Assembly: GCA_947625515.1 (NCBI GenBank)
Contig: CANQOO010000003.1
Coordinates: forward strand, 62,001 to 126,000
Length of the DNA stretch: 64,000 bases
Direction: 5' to 3'
From: an uncultured Clostridia bacterium
GTDB lineage: Bacteria; Bacillota; Clostridia; Christensenellales; UBA1242
Shown: piece after piece, positions 43,951 through 51,178 of the stretch
Position numbering within the stretch: the first letter of the stretch is position 1
How the letters are laid out: every line of letters begins with the position of its first letter
The notes under the pieces: model-generated
Seen by the model: the letters and a program-made list of their open reading frames with translations, nothing else
Told to the model about the DNA's origin: nothing
Databases searched by the model: none
Translations under genes and position numbers: made by a program

Positions 43951-45640
43951 TAACAGACAATTTGTCGAAAACATCGCACAGCTTATAAATCGACAGCAAA
44001 GAACAAAATTCAGTATGACCGGCAACAATGGCGGACTGAAACTTATGACCATGAACAAAGGCTATCTCTATCCGGTATTCACACAAGAAGTTTTGCCGGG
44101 TGACACATGGAAAATCAATGTCAAAGCACTAATTCGAGCAACAACCATGATTAAGCCTATCATGAACAACATGTGGGCACAAATTCAATGCTTCTTCGTG
44201 CCAAACAGACTGACATGCGAACACTGGGAAGAAATCATGGGCGAGAACAAGCAAGGACCCTGGATTACGAACAAGACTACATACGAAGTGCCAAAACTGA
44301 AAGCCCCATCCGATGGTTGGAAAGCAAAAACACTTGCTGACTACCTTGGCGTGCCAACAAAAGTGAAAAATTTGGAAATTAACTCACTTTACACAAAAGG
44401 ATATGCTCAAATTTGCAATGACTGGTATCGAGACGAGGACAGAATGAACTTCACTCACATCACAAAGGACGAGAGCACATTAACCGGTGTGAACACAAAC
44501 AACTATGTGACCGACATCGAGCTGGGCGGGGCACTCTTCCCGGTTGCAAAAGCACATGACATCTTCACTTCATCAGCAATTGAGCCTCAAAAAGGGCCAA
44601 CTGTTATGCTGCCACTTGGAAACACAGCACCTGTTATTGGAAATGGAAAAGCGTTAGGAATGGCAATAGCAAACCAAAAAAACAATTACAACATAGAAGA
44701 ACAAATTATGAGTGTTGGATCAGTGGGACTAAATGTAGAAACGCCAAACGGTTCCCCTGATAAAGACCCGGCAGGATATCCAATGAACAGATTAACGGTG
44801 AGCGGGACAAGTCCACAGGGAAGAGTAGGGTTAACACAACAACCACAATATTCAGGCATAATAGCAGACTTGTCAAGTGCAGAAGGGGCAAGCATCAACG
44901 ATTTACGAATTGCTATGGCTTTGCAACAAATGTATGAACTGGATGCACTGGCTGGGACGAGATACACCGAAATCATTTTCTCACACTTCGGAGTAAAGAG
45001 CAGCGATGCAAGATTGCAGAGAAGTGAATATTTGGGCGGAAAGAAAGTGCCTATCACTGTGACACAAGTAATTCAAAACTCTGAAACAGCAACAACACCA
45101 CAAGGAAACCTTGCCGGCATGTCACAAACTTTCGATGGTGATGACTACTTCACCAAATCGTTTGAAGAACATGGCATTTTGTATGTTTTGTGCTGCATTA
45201 AAGGTGAAAATATCTATCAGCAAGGCTTGCCAGCAAAATTCAGCAAGTTTAAAAGAACTGACTATTATGACCCACTTTTTGCAAACTTGGGAATGCAACC
45301 AATCTACAACAGAGAAATCTATGCCCAAGGAAATGCAAAAGACGACGAAGCTTTTGGCTACAAGGAAGCATGGGCAGAATATCGCTACCTCGACAAAGAA
45401 GTTGCAGGCGAATTCAGGAGCAACTTTGACAAATCAATCGACTACTGGCACATCGCAAGAGACTTCGACAGTCTGCCAACAAATGGTGAAGCTTTCATCC
45501 AAGAAGGAAAAGCAAACCTTGACAGAGCACTGACAGTGTCAAGTGACGAAAGTGACCAATTCCAATGTGCGTTTGCTTTGGACGCAGTAGTAACACGTGT
45601 AATGCCACCACACAGCGTACCAGGACTTAGACGTTTCTAA
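43943..45640 (+). CDS. VP1 major capsid protein (Gokushovirinae type)
   Basis: 565 residues forming the jelly-roll capsid. Hallmarks: TWKINVKALIRATTMIKPIMNNMWAQI near residue 55, ASINDLRIAMALQQMYELDALAGTRYTEII and the strongly conserved SDARLQRSEYLGG near 350, ending MPPHSVPGLRRF. The stretch between about 230 and 310 is the usual variable spike insertion. The frame is intact. Confidence 0.96.
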   Translation: MADNRQFVENIAQLINRQQRTKFSMTGNNGGLKLMTMNKGYLYPVFTQEVLPGDTWKINVKALIRATTMIKPIMNNMWAQIQCFFVPNRLTCEHWEEIMGENKQGPWITNKTTYEVPKLKAPSDGWKAKTLADYLGVPTKVKNLEINSLYTKGYAQICNDWYRDEDRMNFTHITKDESTLTGVNTNNYVTDIELGGALFPVAKAHDIFTSSAIEPQKGPTVMLPLGNTAPVIGNGKALGMAIANQKNNYNIEEQIMSVGSVGLNVETPNGSPDKDPAGYPMNRLTVSGTSPQGRVGLTQQPQYSGIIADLSSAEGASINDLRIAMALQQMYELDALAGTRYTEIIFSHFGVKSSDARLQRSEYLGGKKVPITVTQVIQNSETATTPQGNLAGMSQTFDGDDYFTKSFEEHGILYVLCCIKGENIYQQGLPAKFSKFKRTDYYDPLFANLGMQPIYNREIYAQGNAKDDEAFGYKEAWAEYRYLDKEVAGEFRSNFDKSIDYWHIARDFDSLPTNGEAFIQEGKANLDRALTVSSDESDQFQCAFALDAVVTRVMPPHSVPGLRRF

Positions 45641-45651
45641 GGAGGTGAAAA

Positions 45652-46065
45652 ATGGGTTTTCTTGAAGGAATAGGCTCAGCAGTAAATGACCTATTCGGAA
45701 CGACAACAACAAACAACTTCAACGCCCAACAAGCTCAGATACAAAGAGACTGGGAAACACAAATGTCAAACACAGCTTATCAAAGAGCAGTGGCAGACAT
45801 GAAGGCAGCAGGTCTAAACCCAGCAATGATGTATCAAAGCGGGGGACAGGGTGCAAGCACTCCGTCGGGAGCAAGTGCAAGCGGAGTAAGAAACGGAATG
45901 ACGATGGACCTGATAGGTTCCACAGCAAACCTGGTGAACTCAATCACAAATGCAAGGCGAGTTGATGCAATGACCAAGTCAAACGAAATGAAGGCAAGCA
46001 ATGCTACAAGACTTTACAAGACCACAGAAAAAATTGCAAATATGCTAGCAAAATTCATGGCTTAA
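45652..46065 (+). CDS. VP2 DNA pilot protein, short form
   Basis: 137 residues. The diagnostic part is complete: NAQQAQIQRDWETQMSNTAYQRAVADMKAAGLNPAMMYQ followed by the glycine/serine-rich SGGQGASTPSGASASGV. VP2 delivers the genome through the envelope. Most gokushovirus VP2 proteins are 200-350 residues, so this one lacks most of the C-terminal helical part; no frameshift is evident because the stop is followed at once by the cloverleaf element. AAGGAGG upstream. Confidence 0.9.
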   Translation: MGFLEGIGSAVNDLFGTTTTNNFNAQQAQIQRDWETQMSNTAYQRAVADMKAAGLNPAMMYQSGGQGASTPSGASASGVRNGMTMDLIGSTANLVNSITNARRVDAMTKSNEMKASNATRLYKTTEKIANMLAKFMA

Positions 46066-46190
46066 AATCAACAAAGGTGACAATGTGGTGTCACCTAGCC
46101 ACTAAATAAACAAGTATATATTTGTGGCTAGTTTATATATTAACGTGCACGCACGCACGCGTGAGAGCGTGTATAAACTTTGTTGATTTT
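46064..46190. promoter_or_regulatory. Cloverleaf-forming intergenic element, candidate origin or packaging signal
   Basis: AAAATCAACAAAG (46064-46076) is an exact inverted repeat of CTTTGTTGATTTT (46178-46190). Inside, three hairpins follow with no spare bases: GGTGACA/TGTCACC (46076-46095), TAGCCAC/GTGGCTA extended by AAATA/TATTT (46096-46130) and GTTTATA/TATAAAC (46131-46178) with an inner CACGC/GCGTG. The whole 127 nt is a four-way junction in single-stranded form. It lies just before the HUH replication gene. Confidence 0.75.
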
Positions 46191-46207
46191 TAAAAGAGAG
46201 GTGCAGA

Positions 46208-47242
46208 ATGGCAAGTTGTCCAAGACCAATGCATGCTTTCTACACCGGTGAAAAGACCGCCACAGGTGGTGAAAAAATGATTTTCACATCGAGATTCCAA
46301 GAAGAGGTGAAATACATGCACCACCTGCCAAAAGGCGGTGATGTGGAGGTAACACTGGTCGATTATGTCGAAATTCCTTGCGGAAAGTGCATGATTTGCA
46401 AGGCCAATCAAGCTAAAAAGAAAGGCGAGCGAGCAATGGCTGAGGCAAACACATGGGAGCATAACGAAGTCATAAATCTGACCTACAATGATGAAAATCT
46501 GCCAACGAACACAAAACCGGATGGCACAAAAGTCGCGACTTTAAGATACAAAGATGTCCAAGACTTCAAAAAAAGGCTTTTGAAAACTTGGAAAGAAAAA
46601 TACAATGCAACAGGAATAAGATTTTTATGTGCTTGTGAATATGGCGAAAAATATCAAAGGCCACACTACCATCTGATTATGTTCAATTTTGAGGCACAGG
46701 ACAAAAAATTCTATGGCTACACCAAAAAAGGTTCAAAAGAATATGGCAGCGAAGAAATTGCCAAAATTTGGGGCAAAGGCAACATAACACTTGGAGAAGT
46801 CACTCCGGAGACGATTCAGTATGTTGCAAACTATTGCTTGAAAAAATTCAAGGGAAAAGAAGCAAAAGGAATTTACAAAGAGCTTGGAGTTGAACCGGAA
46901 AGCGTCAAATCAAGCAATAGAAGGGGTCTAGGAGCCAATTTTATAGAAAAACGTGTGGAGATATATAAAAACACCGGAAAATGCTTTCTAGGCACCTTCA
47001 ACGGGCTGAAAACGATAGGTGTGAACAAATACTATGACCAAATGGTGGCAGATATCTATGGGGAAGATGTCTTGAAACAACTCAAAGAGGAAAGAATGAA
47101 GCTTGCATCAGACAGAGAGAAAACAAGAGCATTCATTTCGGGAATTGAAATTGAAACACAAAGACAAAATGACGAAAGAATATTCCTAGAGCGAATAAAA
47201 AAAGCAAAGGGAGGACGACAATTTCAAAACACAGGCTATTAA
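46208..47242 (+). CDS. VP4 replication initiation protein (HUH endonuclease)
   Basis: 344 residues. The metal-binding HUH motif is RPHYHLIMF (about 152-159) and the catalytic Tyr helix is TIQYVANYCLKK (Tyr 205/209). The N-terminal Cys cluster PCGKCMICK (58-64) is typical of gokushovirus VP4. It nicks the plus strand and drives rolling-circle replication. GAGAGGTG upstream; a strong terminator overlaps its stop. Confidence 0.95.
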   Translation: MASCPRPMHAFYTGEKTATGGEKMIFTSRFQEEVKYMHHLPKGGDVEVTLVDYVEIPCGKCMICKANQAKKKGERAMAEANTWEHNEVINLTYNDENLPTNTKPDGTKVATLRYKDVQDFKKRLLKTWKEKYNATGIRFLCACEYGEKYQRPHYHLIMFNFEAQDKKFYGYTKKGSKEYGSEEIAKIWGKGNITLGEVTPETIQYVANYCLKKFKGKEAKGIYKELGVEPESVKSSNRRGLGANFIEKRVEIYKNTGKCFLGTFNGLKTIGVNKYYDQMVADIYGEDVLKQLKEERMKLASDREKTRAFISGIEIETQRQNDERIFLERIKKAKGGRQFQNTGY

Positions 47243-47256
47243 GCTTGTGTTTTTTT
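47226..47256 (+). terminator. Terminator at the end of VP4
   Basis: AAAACACAGGCT pairs with AGCTTGTGTTTT (one G-T pair) around an ATTA loop, with a T run. The stem includes the VP4 stop codon. Confidence 0.88.
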
Positions 47257-47390
47257 ATGCCCTCTGCTCGGGCCGGGCGGGCCCGCAAAGATCCTATGGC
47301 CGGATAGGCCGAGCGAGGAAGCAGTGGGCCTCAGGGCCGGCCAGGCTCATGCAAGCAGGCAGTCTCCAAGGGTCCGTCAGCATGGGGCAA
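47257..47390. other. GC-rich structured island of the prophage
   Basis: About 130 bases at roughly 69% G+C by hand count, in a genome near 40%. Ends TGCCC and GGGCA pair. Inside are GCTCGGGCC against GGCCGAGC, GCGGGCCCGC (self-complementary), CCTAT-GGCCGG-ATAGG, GGCC repeats and CATGC...GCATG. There is no open frame. It lies between the VP4 terminator and the repressor promoter, so it is outside the main transcript. Folded RNA or single-strand DNA signal; identity unknown. Confidence 0.6.
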
Positions 47391-47445
47391 AGAAAGGGAA
47401 AAAATTGCTGCTAGAAAATTTTTTGAAAAATTTGATAAAATTGCT

Positions 47446-47477
47446 TGACAAGGTGTAAACACTTGTGCTACTAATAT
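47446..47477 (+). promoter_or_regulatory. Promoter of the prophage RHH gene
   Basis: TTGACA followed after 17-20 bases by a TACTAATATTAG stretch serving as -10 (ACTAAT at 18, TAATAT at 20). It overlaps the dyad operator. Confidence 0.6.
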
Positions 47478-47497
47478 TAGCGTATACGCGAGTATTA
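47472..47497. promoter_or_regulatory. 26-bp dyad operator at the RHH promoter
   Basis: TAATATTAGCGTA and TACGCGAGTATTA are inverted copies matching at 11 of 13 positions, with a perfect GCGTATACGC centre. Placement over the -10 and start region predicts repression of the promoter, presumably by the ribbon-helix-helix product. Confidence 0.7.
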
Positions 47498-47533
47498 CAA
47501 TTTGCCAATTAAAACATTAAAAGGAGGTGAATA

Positions 47534-47674
47534 ATGAAAAACATTCCATATTGCATTAGATTAAAGGAAGAAACTTTGAACAGTGTAAAAGAAGTCGCAA
47601 AAGCAAAAAAAAGACCAACAGGGCAATTATTAAGAATAATCATTGAAGATTACATCGAAAAAATAAACCTATAA
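47534..47674 (+). CDS. Ribbon-helix-helix regulator, candidate prophage repressor
   Basis: 46 residues, too short for the ORF track: MKNIPYCIRLKEETLNSVKE, then VAKAKKRPTGQLLRIIIEDY. This is the CopG/Arc-type fold: a beta strand (IPYCIRL), helix 1 (EETLNSVKEVAKA) and helix 2 (PTGQLLRIIIEDYIEKI). AAGGAGG gives a very strong ribosome site. It has its own promoter and dyad operator and stands between the VP4 terminator and the right repeat. No toxin gene adjoins it, so a lysogeny repressor is more likely than an antitoxin. Confidence 0.82.
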   Translation: MKNIPYCIRLKEETLNSVKEVAKAKKRPTGQLLRIIIEDYIEKINL

Positions 47675-47718
47675 ATTTTTGGGCGACAAAACAATATTTT
47701 AAGTATACTTTGTAATAA

Positions 47719-47740
47719 ATCTATTCGCAAAAGACAGGTT
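47719..47740. repeat. Right 22-bp direct repeat of the prophage (attR)
   Basis: Exact copy of 42534-42555, followed by host sequence with a dispersed palindromic repeat. Confidence 0.85.
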
Positions 47741-47760
47741 TTACGCAGAGATAGGCTAGA

Positions 47761-47830
47761 TTTGGTGTAGTATGCAGCATAACACGCACAAAATGTGGTA
47801 TTATGCAAATTTTTGATATATTATGCAAAA
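47761..47830. repeat. Dispersed palindromic repeat, copy 8
   Basis: TTTGGTGTAGTATGCAGCATAACACGC followed by GTGGTATTATGCAAA and another TATTATGCAAAA. Its presence directly outside attR supports that point as host sequence. Confidence 0.8.
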
Positions 47831-48046
47831 TCTTATTTCTTTTTAACAACTCAACTTATTTAAAAAATTATTTTTTTAATTAAACAATTTATCTTTTGCT
47901 AAATTATGTCATCTATTTACTTCTTCCTAAATTGTGTCATCTATAAGAATTTTTAAATTCACTCATTTTACTATAAACCGGCTAATTTTTTCGACTGATT
48001 TTTTTACGACTGGTTTCTATTATTGTTTTTTTCGTTTAAGTTTATA

Positions 48047-48080
48047 AAAAAAAATCTTATTAATTTAATAAGATTTTTTC
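48047..48080. terminator. Terminator at the 3' end of the iscS-iscU operon
   Basis: AAAATCTTATT-AATTT-AATAAGATTTT, flanked by A and T runs, so it could act on both strands; it serves the minus-strand iscU. Confidence 0.8.
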
Positions 48081-48132
48081 TAATTAAAATTTGCCTACCT
48101 ACTTTTGTTCTTCAATTACAAATTTGATTTAA

Positions 48133-48546
48133 TCACACATATTTGATTGGTTTCTTGGCGGAGCTTTTGATTTGCTTTTCTTTCTTTTTGTAATAGTCCT
48201 CAATGGCCGCTTTGATGCTTTCTTCCGCCAAAATTGAGCAGTGAATTTTGTGTGGAGGAAGTTCGCCCAAGAGGTCGATGACCTGTTTGTTGGTCACTTT
48301 CAGGGCCTCATCAATGGTTTTGCCCTTAATCAAGTCGCACGCCATATCGGTTGAAGCGATGGCGGCACAGCACCCAAAAGTCTTGAATTTGGCGTCTTCA
48401 ATGATGCCTTCGTCGTTTATTTTGAGATACATTTTCATGATGTCTCCGCAGGCAGCGTTGCCCACTTCGCCGATGGCGTTTGCCCCACGCAAAGCCCCCG
48501 CGTTGTGCGGATTTTGGAACCTGTCGATTACCGTTTTACTGTACAT
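48133..48546 (-). CDS. Iron-sulfur cluster scaffold protein, IscU/NifU type
   Basis: It assembles [2Fe-2S]/[4Fe-4S] clusters with sulfur from the cysteine desulfurase encoded just upstream. The three Cys ligand regions are GNAACGD, TFGCCAAIAS and HKIHCSILAEE. The protein is 137 residues and begins MYSKTVIDRFQNPHNAG. ATG 48546 follows GGAGGTTAAG; the track start at 48636 runs into the upstream gene. It overlaps the iscS stop region by 11 bases, giving translational coupling. Confidence 0.93.
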   Translation of the reverse strand: MYSKTVIDRFQNPHNAGALRGANAIGEVGNAACGDIMKMYLKINDEGIIEDAKFKTFGCCAAIASTDMACDLIKGKTIDEALKVTNKQVIDLLGELPPHKIHCSILAEESIKAAIEDYYKKKEKQIKSSAKKPIKYV

Positions 48547-49729
48547 TTTTCTTAACCTCCTTTTCTGGTTGAATTGGGGAAATTGCCCGCAGTTGTGCGA
48601 CCACTTTTTGAAGTTGGTCGATGACATAATCCACATCAGATTTTGAAATATTTGTGCCGAATGAAAATCTGACAGAACCTTGTGCGATTTCGTCCGGAAC
48701 GCCCATAGCTTGCAGCACGTGCGATGGAAGCAGCGACCTTGATGTGCAAGCCGAGGCGGTGGAAACGCAAATTCCCGCCATGTCCAAAAGCATCAAGATG
48801 CTCTCGCCCTCAATTCCATAGAATGAAACATTCGCGATGGCGTTGGATTTTTGCTGAGGATGGCCGTTCACCTGATAATATTCCACTTTTTCTGCAAGTT
48901 TTTCAAGGAAATAGTCGCGAATGCTCTTCAATTTTGCATTGGTGACAGCAATGTTTCGAGTGGCAATTTCAATCGCCTTTCCGAAGCCCGCGATGCCCGG
49001 GACATTTTCAGTGCCGGAGCGTTTGCCGCGTTCTTGGCTTATTCCGCCAAAAGTGATTGGGTCAATTCGCACGCCGTTTTTGACGTAAAGTGCCCCCACG
49101 CCTTTTGGCCCGTGAATTTTGTGAGCGGACATGCTCATAAGGTCAATTTCCATGTCCTGCACGTCCATTTTCACATGGCCGATGGCCTGCACGGCGTCGG
49201 TGTGGAACAAAATTTTATAGTCATGTGCAATTTTTGCAATCGCCTTGACGTTTTGGATGGTTCCAACTTCGTTGTTGACCGTCATGACTGAAATTAAAAT
49301 GGTGTCCTTGCGGATGGCGTGCAAAAGTTCCGCCAAATCCACAAGCCCGTGCTTGTCAACAGGCAAATAAGTGATTTCAAAGCCCTCTTTCTGCAACTGT
49401 TCGCAGGCGTGCAGCACAGCGTGATGCTCGATTGAACTGGTGATGATGTGTTTGCCCTTGTTGGCGTTGGCGTGAGCCACCCCAATCAATGCCCAGTTGT
49501 CCGCCTCAGTGCCGCCGCTGGTGAAATAAATTTCGTTCGCTTTTGCGGCGTTTATGGCGTTCTTCACACGGTCGCGAGCACGGTCAATGATTGCTACCGC
49601 CTCTCTACCCAGCGAATGCAACGAGCCGGCATTGCCGTAAATGGTGTTGAAGCACGGCAACATTTCGGTCATGACCTCGTTGGAAACATATGTGGTTGAC
49701 GCATTGTCAAGATAGATTTTTCTTTCCAT
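48536..49729 (-). CDS. Cysteine desulfurase, NifS/IscS type
   Basis: A PLP enzyme giving persulfide sulfur for Fe-S clusters. MERKIYLDNASTTYVSNEV at the N terminus, SSIEHHAVL, the PLP Lys in SMSAHKIHGPKGVGALY, RSGTENVPGI and the catalytic loop Cys in ASACTSRSLLPSHVL. 397 residues, normal. The pair with the scaffold gene is the usual clostridial layout; no iscR is seen next to it. Confidence 0.95.
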   Translation of the reverse strand: MERKIYLDNASTTYVSNEVMTEMLPCFNTIYGNAGSLHSLGREAVAIIDRARDRVKNAINAAKANEIYFTSGGTEADNWALIGVAHANANKGKHIITSSIEHHAVLHACEQLQKEGFEITYLPVDKHGLVDLAELLHAIRKDTILISVMTVNNEVGTIQNVKAIAKIAHDYKILFHTDAVQAIGHVKMDVQDMEIDLMSMSAHKIHGPKGVGALYVKNGVRIDPITFGGISQERGKRSGTENVPGIAGFGKAIEIATRNIAVTNAKLKSIRDYFLEKLAEKVEYYQVNGHPQQKSNAIANVSFYGIEGESILMLLDMAGICVSTASACTSRSLLPSHVLQAMGVPDEIAQGSVRFSFGTNISKSDVDYVIDQLQKVVAQLRAISPIQPEKEVKKNVQ

Positions 49730-49756
49730 ACTTTTCCTTTTTCCTTACCAATTTTG

Positions 49757-49776
49757 CAGTTTAGTCTGGCAAACTG
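49757..49776. promoter_or_regulatory. Inverted repeat in the iscS 5' leader, possible operator
   Basis: CAGTTTAGTCTGGCAAACTG: six-base arms with an eight-base spacer, just downstream of the iscS -10 box. A repressor site is a reasonable guess from its position; the regulator is unknown. Confidence 0.4.
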
Positions 49777-49783
49777 TGTAAAT

Positions 49784-49812
49784 ATTTTATCACTCGCATA
49801 AAAATTTGTCAA
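49784..49812 (-). promoter_or_regulatory. Promoter of the iscS-iscU operon
   Basis: Minus-strand TTGACA, 17 bases, TAAAAT. Confidence 0.75.
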
Positions 49813-49949
49813 TAGAAAAATTCTTCAAATAAGAAATTTAAAGCAAGTAAAGTCAGGCAGATATTTTCAAGCAGCGGATAATTTCAAGCAAATGAATTTA
49901 TTATATTTGTTATGAACTTGAAAACATCAAACTTGAAAATCGTCCTCTC

Positions 49950-50264
49950 TCACTCTTTGACATACTTTTGGATGGTTTCCAGCACATCCTTCTTTTGCCA
50001 AAGTCCGACGTGCTTCTCTTTTTGCTGCCCATCGACAAACAAAATCATGGTCGGAATGCTCATTATCCCAAACGAGCGGGCAAGTTTTTCGTCATTATCG
50101 ACGTCCACCTTAAAGATATGTGCAGCATCACCAAGTTCGCTTTGCACTTCTTCCAAAATTGGGGCTTGCATCCTGCACGGACCGCACCAAGTGGCGAAAA
50201 AATCAACGAGGACAACGCCTTTTTGCGTTTTGTCCTTAAATTCCTTCTCAGAAATAATCTCCAT
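49950..50264 (-). CDS. trxA: Thioredoxin
   Basis: 104 residues with the active site FFATWCGPCRMQAP at about 29 and the cis-proline loop MSIPTMILF. It reduces protein disulfides. AAGGAGAG precedes the ATG. It lies 58 bases after tcdA and may be co-transcribed. Confidence 0.96.
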   Translation of the reverse strand: MEIISEKEFKDKTQKGVVLVDFFATWCGPCRMQAPILEEVQSELGDAAHIFKVDVDNDEKLARSFGIMSIPTMILFVDGQQKEKHVGLWQKKDVLETIQKYVKE

Positions 50265-50321
50265 TTTGCTCTCCTTTTTTTGTTAATTTTCGTTATAATT
50301 ATAAACCAAAATTATTAAAAA

Positions 50322-51002
50322 TCAAAATTTTTGCAGGAGTTTTTGCGTCACAAAAGCAGAAATGACGCACCCGCACATAGCCGGGAAATAAGAAATGCTT
50401 CCAACAACGGAATTGTTGGATTTTATCGGCGGAGTGTCGCATGTGACAACATCCAAGCTCTCCACCCCACATTCACGAAGTTTTTTCCGCATAACTTTTG
50501 CCAGGCCGTCGTGCGAAGTTTGGTATATGTCCACCACCTTAAACTGCGGCACCGCAATGCGATTTCCCGCTCCCATGGCAGAAACCACCGGAATTTGATT
50601 TGCTTTGCAAAATTGGATGAGTGCCACTTTGTCTGGCACGCTGTCGATAGCGTCAACGACATAATCAAAATTTTGCCCCAAAATTTGAGGGGCGTTTTCG
50701 ACGGAAAGGCGTTGTGAAACAGCCCGCACGTCGCAATTTGGATTGATTTGCAGAATGATTTGTGTCATCACATCAACTTTCTTGCTGCCGACCGTCTGAA
50801 CATTTGCCACAATTTGACGATTGATGTTTGTTTGGTCAACAACGTCAAAATCCACCAATGTGAGTCGCCCCACGCCGGCTCGTGCAAGAAGATAAGCCAC
50901 ATATCCTCCCACGCCGCCAATTCCAACAACTGCAACATGGCTTTTCTGCAATCTGTCAACACCATTTTTTCCAATCAAAAGTTCAGTTCGGTCACTCCAC
51001 AT
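50322..51002 (-). CDS. tcdA: tRNA threonylcarbamoyladenosine dehydratase (TcdA-like)
   Basis: An E1-like ATP-dependent enzyme that cyclises t6A37 to ct6A. The nucleotide site VAVVGIGGVGGYVAYLLARAGVGRLTLVDFD and the E1 residues NINRQ are present, with DYVVDAIDSVPDK and the C-terminal SYFPAMCGCVISAFVTQKLL. 226 residues. Preceded by AGGGAAG. Confidence 0.9.
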   Translation of the reverse strand: MWSDRTELLIGKNGVDRLQKSHVAVVGIGGVGGYVAYLLARAGVGRLTLVDFDVVDQTNINRQIVANVQTVGSKKVDVMTQIILQINPNCDVRAVSQRLSVENAPQILGQNFDYVVDAIDSVPDKVALIQFCKANQIPVVSAMGAGNRIAVPQFKVVDIYQTSHDGLAKVMRKKLRECGVESLDVVTCDTPPIKSNNSVVGSISYFPAMCGCVISAFVTQKLLQKF

Positions 51003-51123
51003 TTTCTTCCCTAATCATTTTAAAGCAAATTTTTACAACAACATTATTAGACTAGATTCCGTTTAAATCGCGTCTATTTCAAAACGTTTCTAACATGTCT
51101 ATTTCAAGTTGTAAACTTTTTTA

Positions 51124-51178
51124 ACACAATATATGGTGTATTATGCATGCATAATACCGCAGCATATGTTATAACACA
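51124..51178. repeat. Dispersed palindromic repeat, copy 9
   Basis: ACACAATATATGGTGTATTATGCATGCATAATACCGCAGCATATG: the perfect core palindrome GTATTATGCATGCATAATAC is here. It lies at the 3' end of hslU. Confidence 0.9.

Larger units (their letters stand above)
42534..47740 (+). mobile_element. Integrated gokushovirus-like prophage (Microviridae)
   Basis: A complete small ssDNA-phage genome lies between two exact 22-bp repeats. Gene order: holin-like protein, 29-codon ORF, ORF8-like packaging protein, VP5, VP3 scaffold, VP1 capsid, VP2 pilot, VP4 replication protein, then a ribbon-helix-helix regulator. All genes read the same way, and all structural and replication frames are intact, so the element may be inducible. 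There is no integrase, so a host recombinase must be used. Microviridae prophages in other hosts enter at dif sites via XerCD; this repeat does not look like the canonical dif to me. Confidence 0.92.
47675..48132. other. Intergenic region at the right prophage boundary
   Basis: No gene. It holds the last phage bases with a palindrome AAGTATACTT (47701-47710), the right direct repeat, repeat copy 8, two copies of TAAATTxTGTCATCTAT near 47900-47945 and a terminator at 48047-48080. Confidence 0.65.

Noticed and set aside
47472-47480. TAATATTAG, close to the nonanucleotide nicked in CRESS-DNA virus origins
   Set aside because: It differs at the last base, lies in the arm of a dyad and not in a loop, and is better explained as -10 box and operator.
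47534-47674. Antitoxin of a toxin-antitoxin pair
   Set aside because: No toxin-sized ORF overlaps or follows the ribbon-helix-helix gene; the next 450 bases are the attachment site and non-coding sequence.
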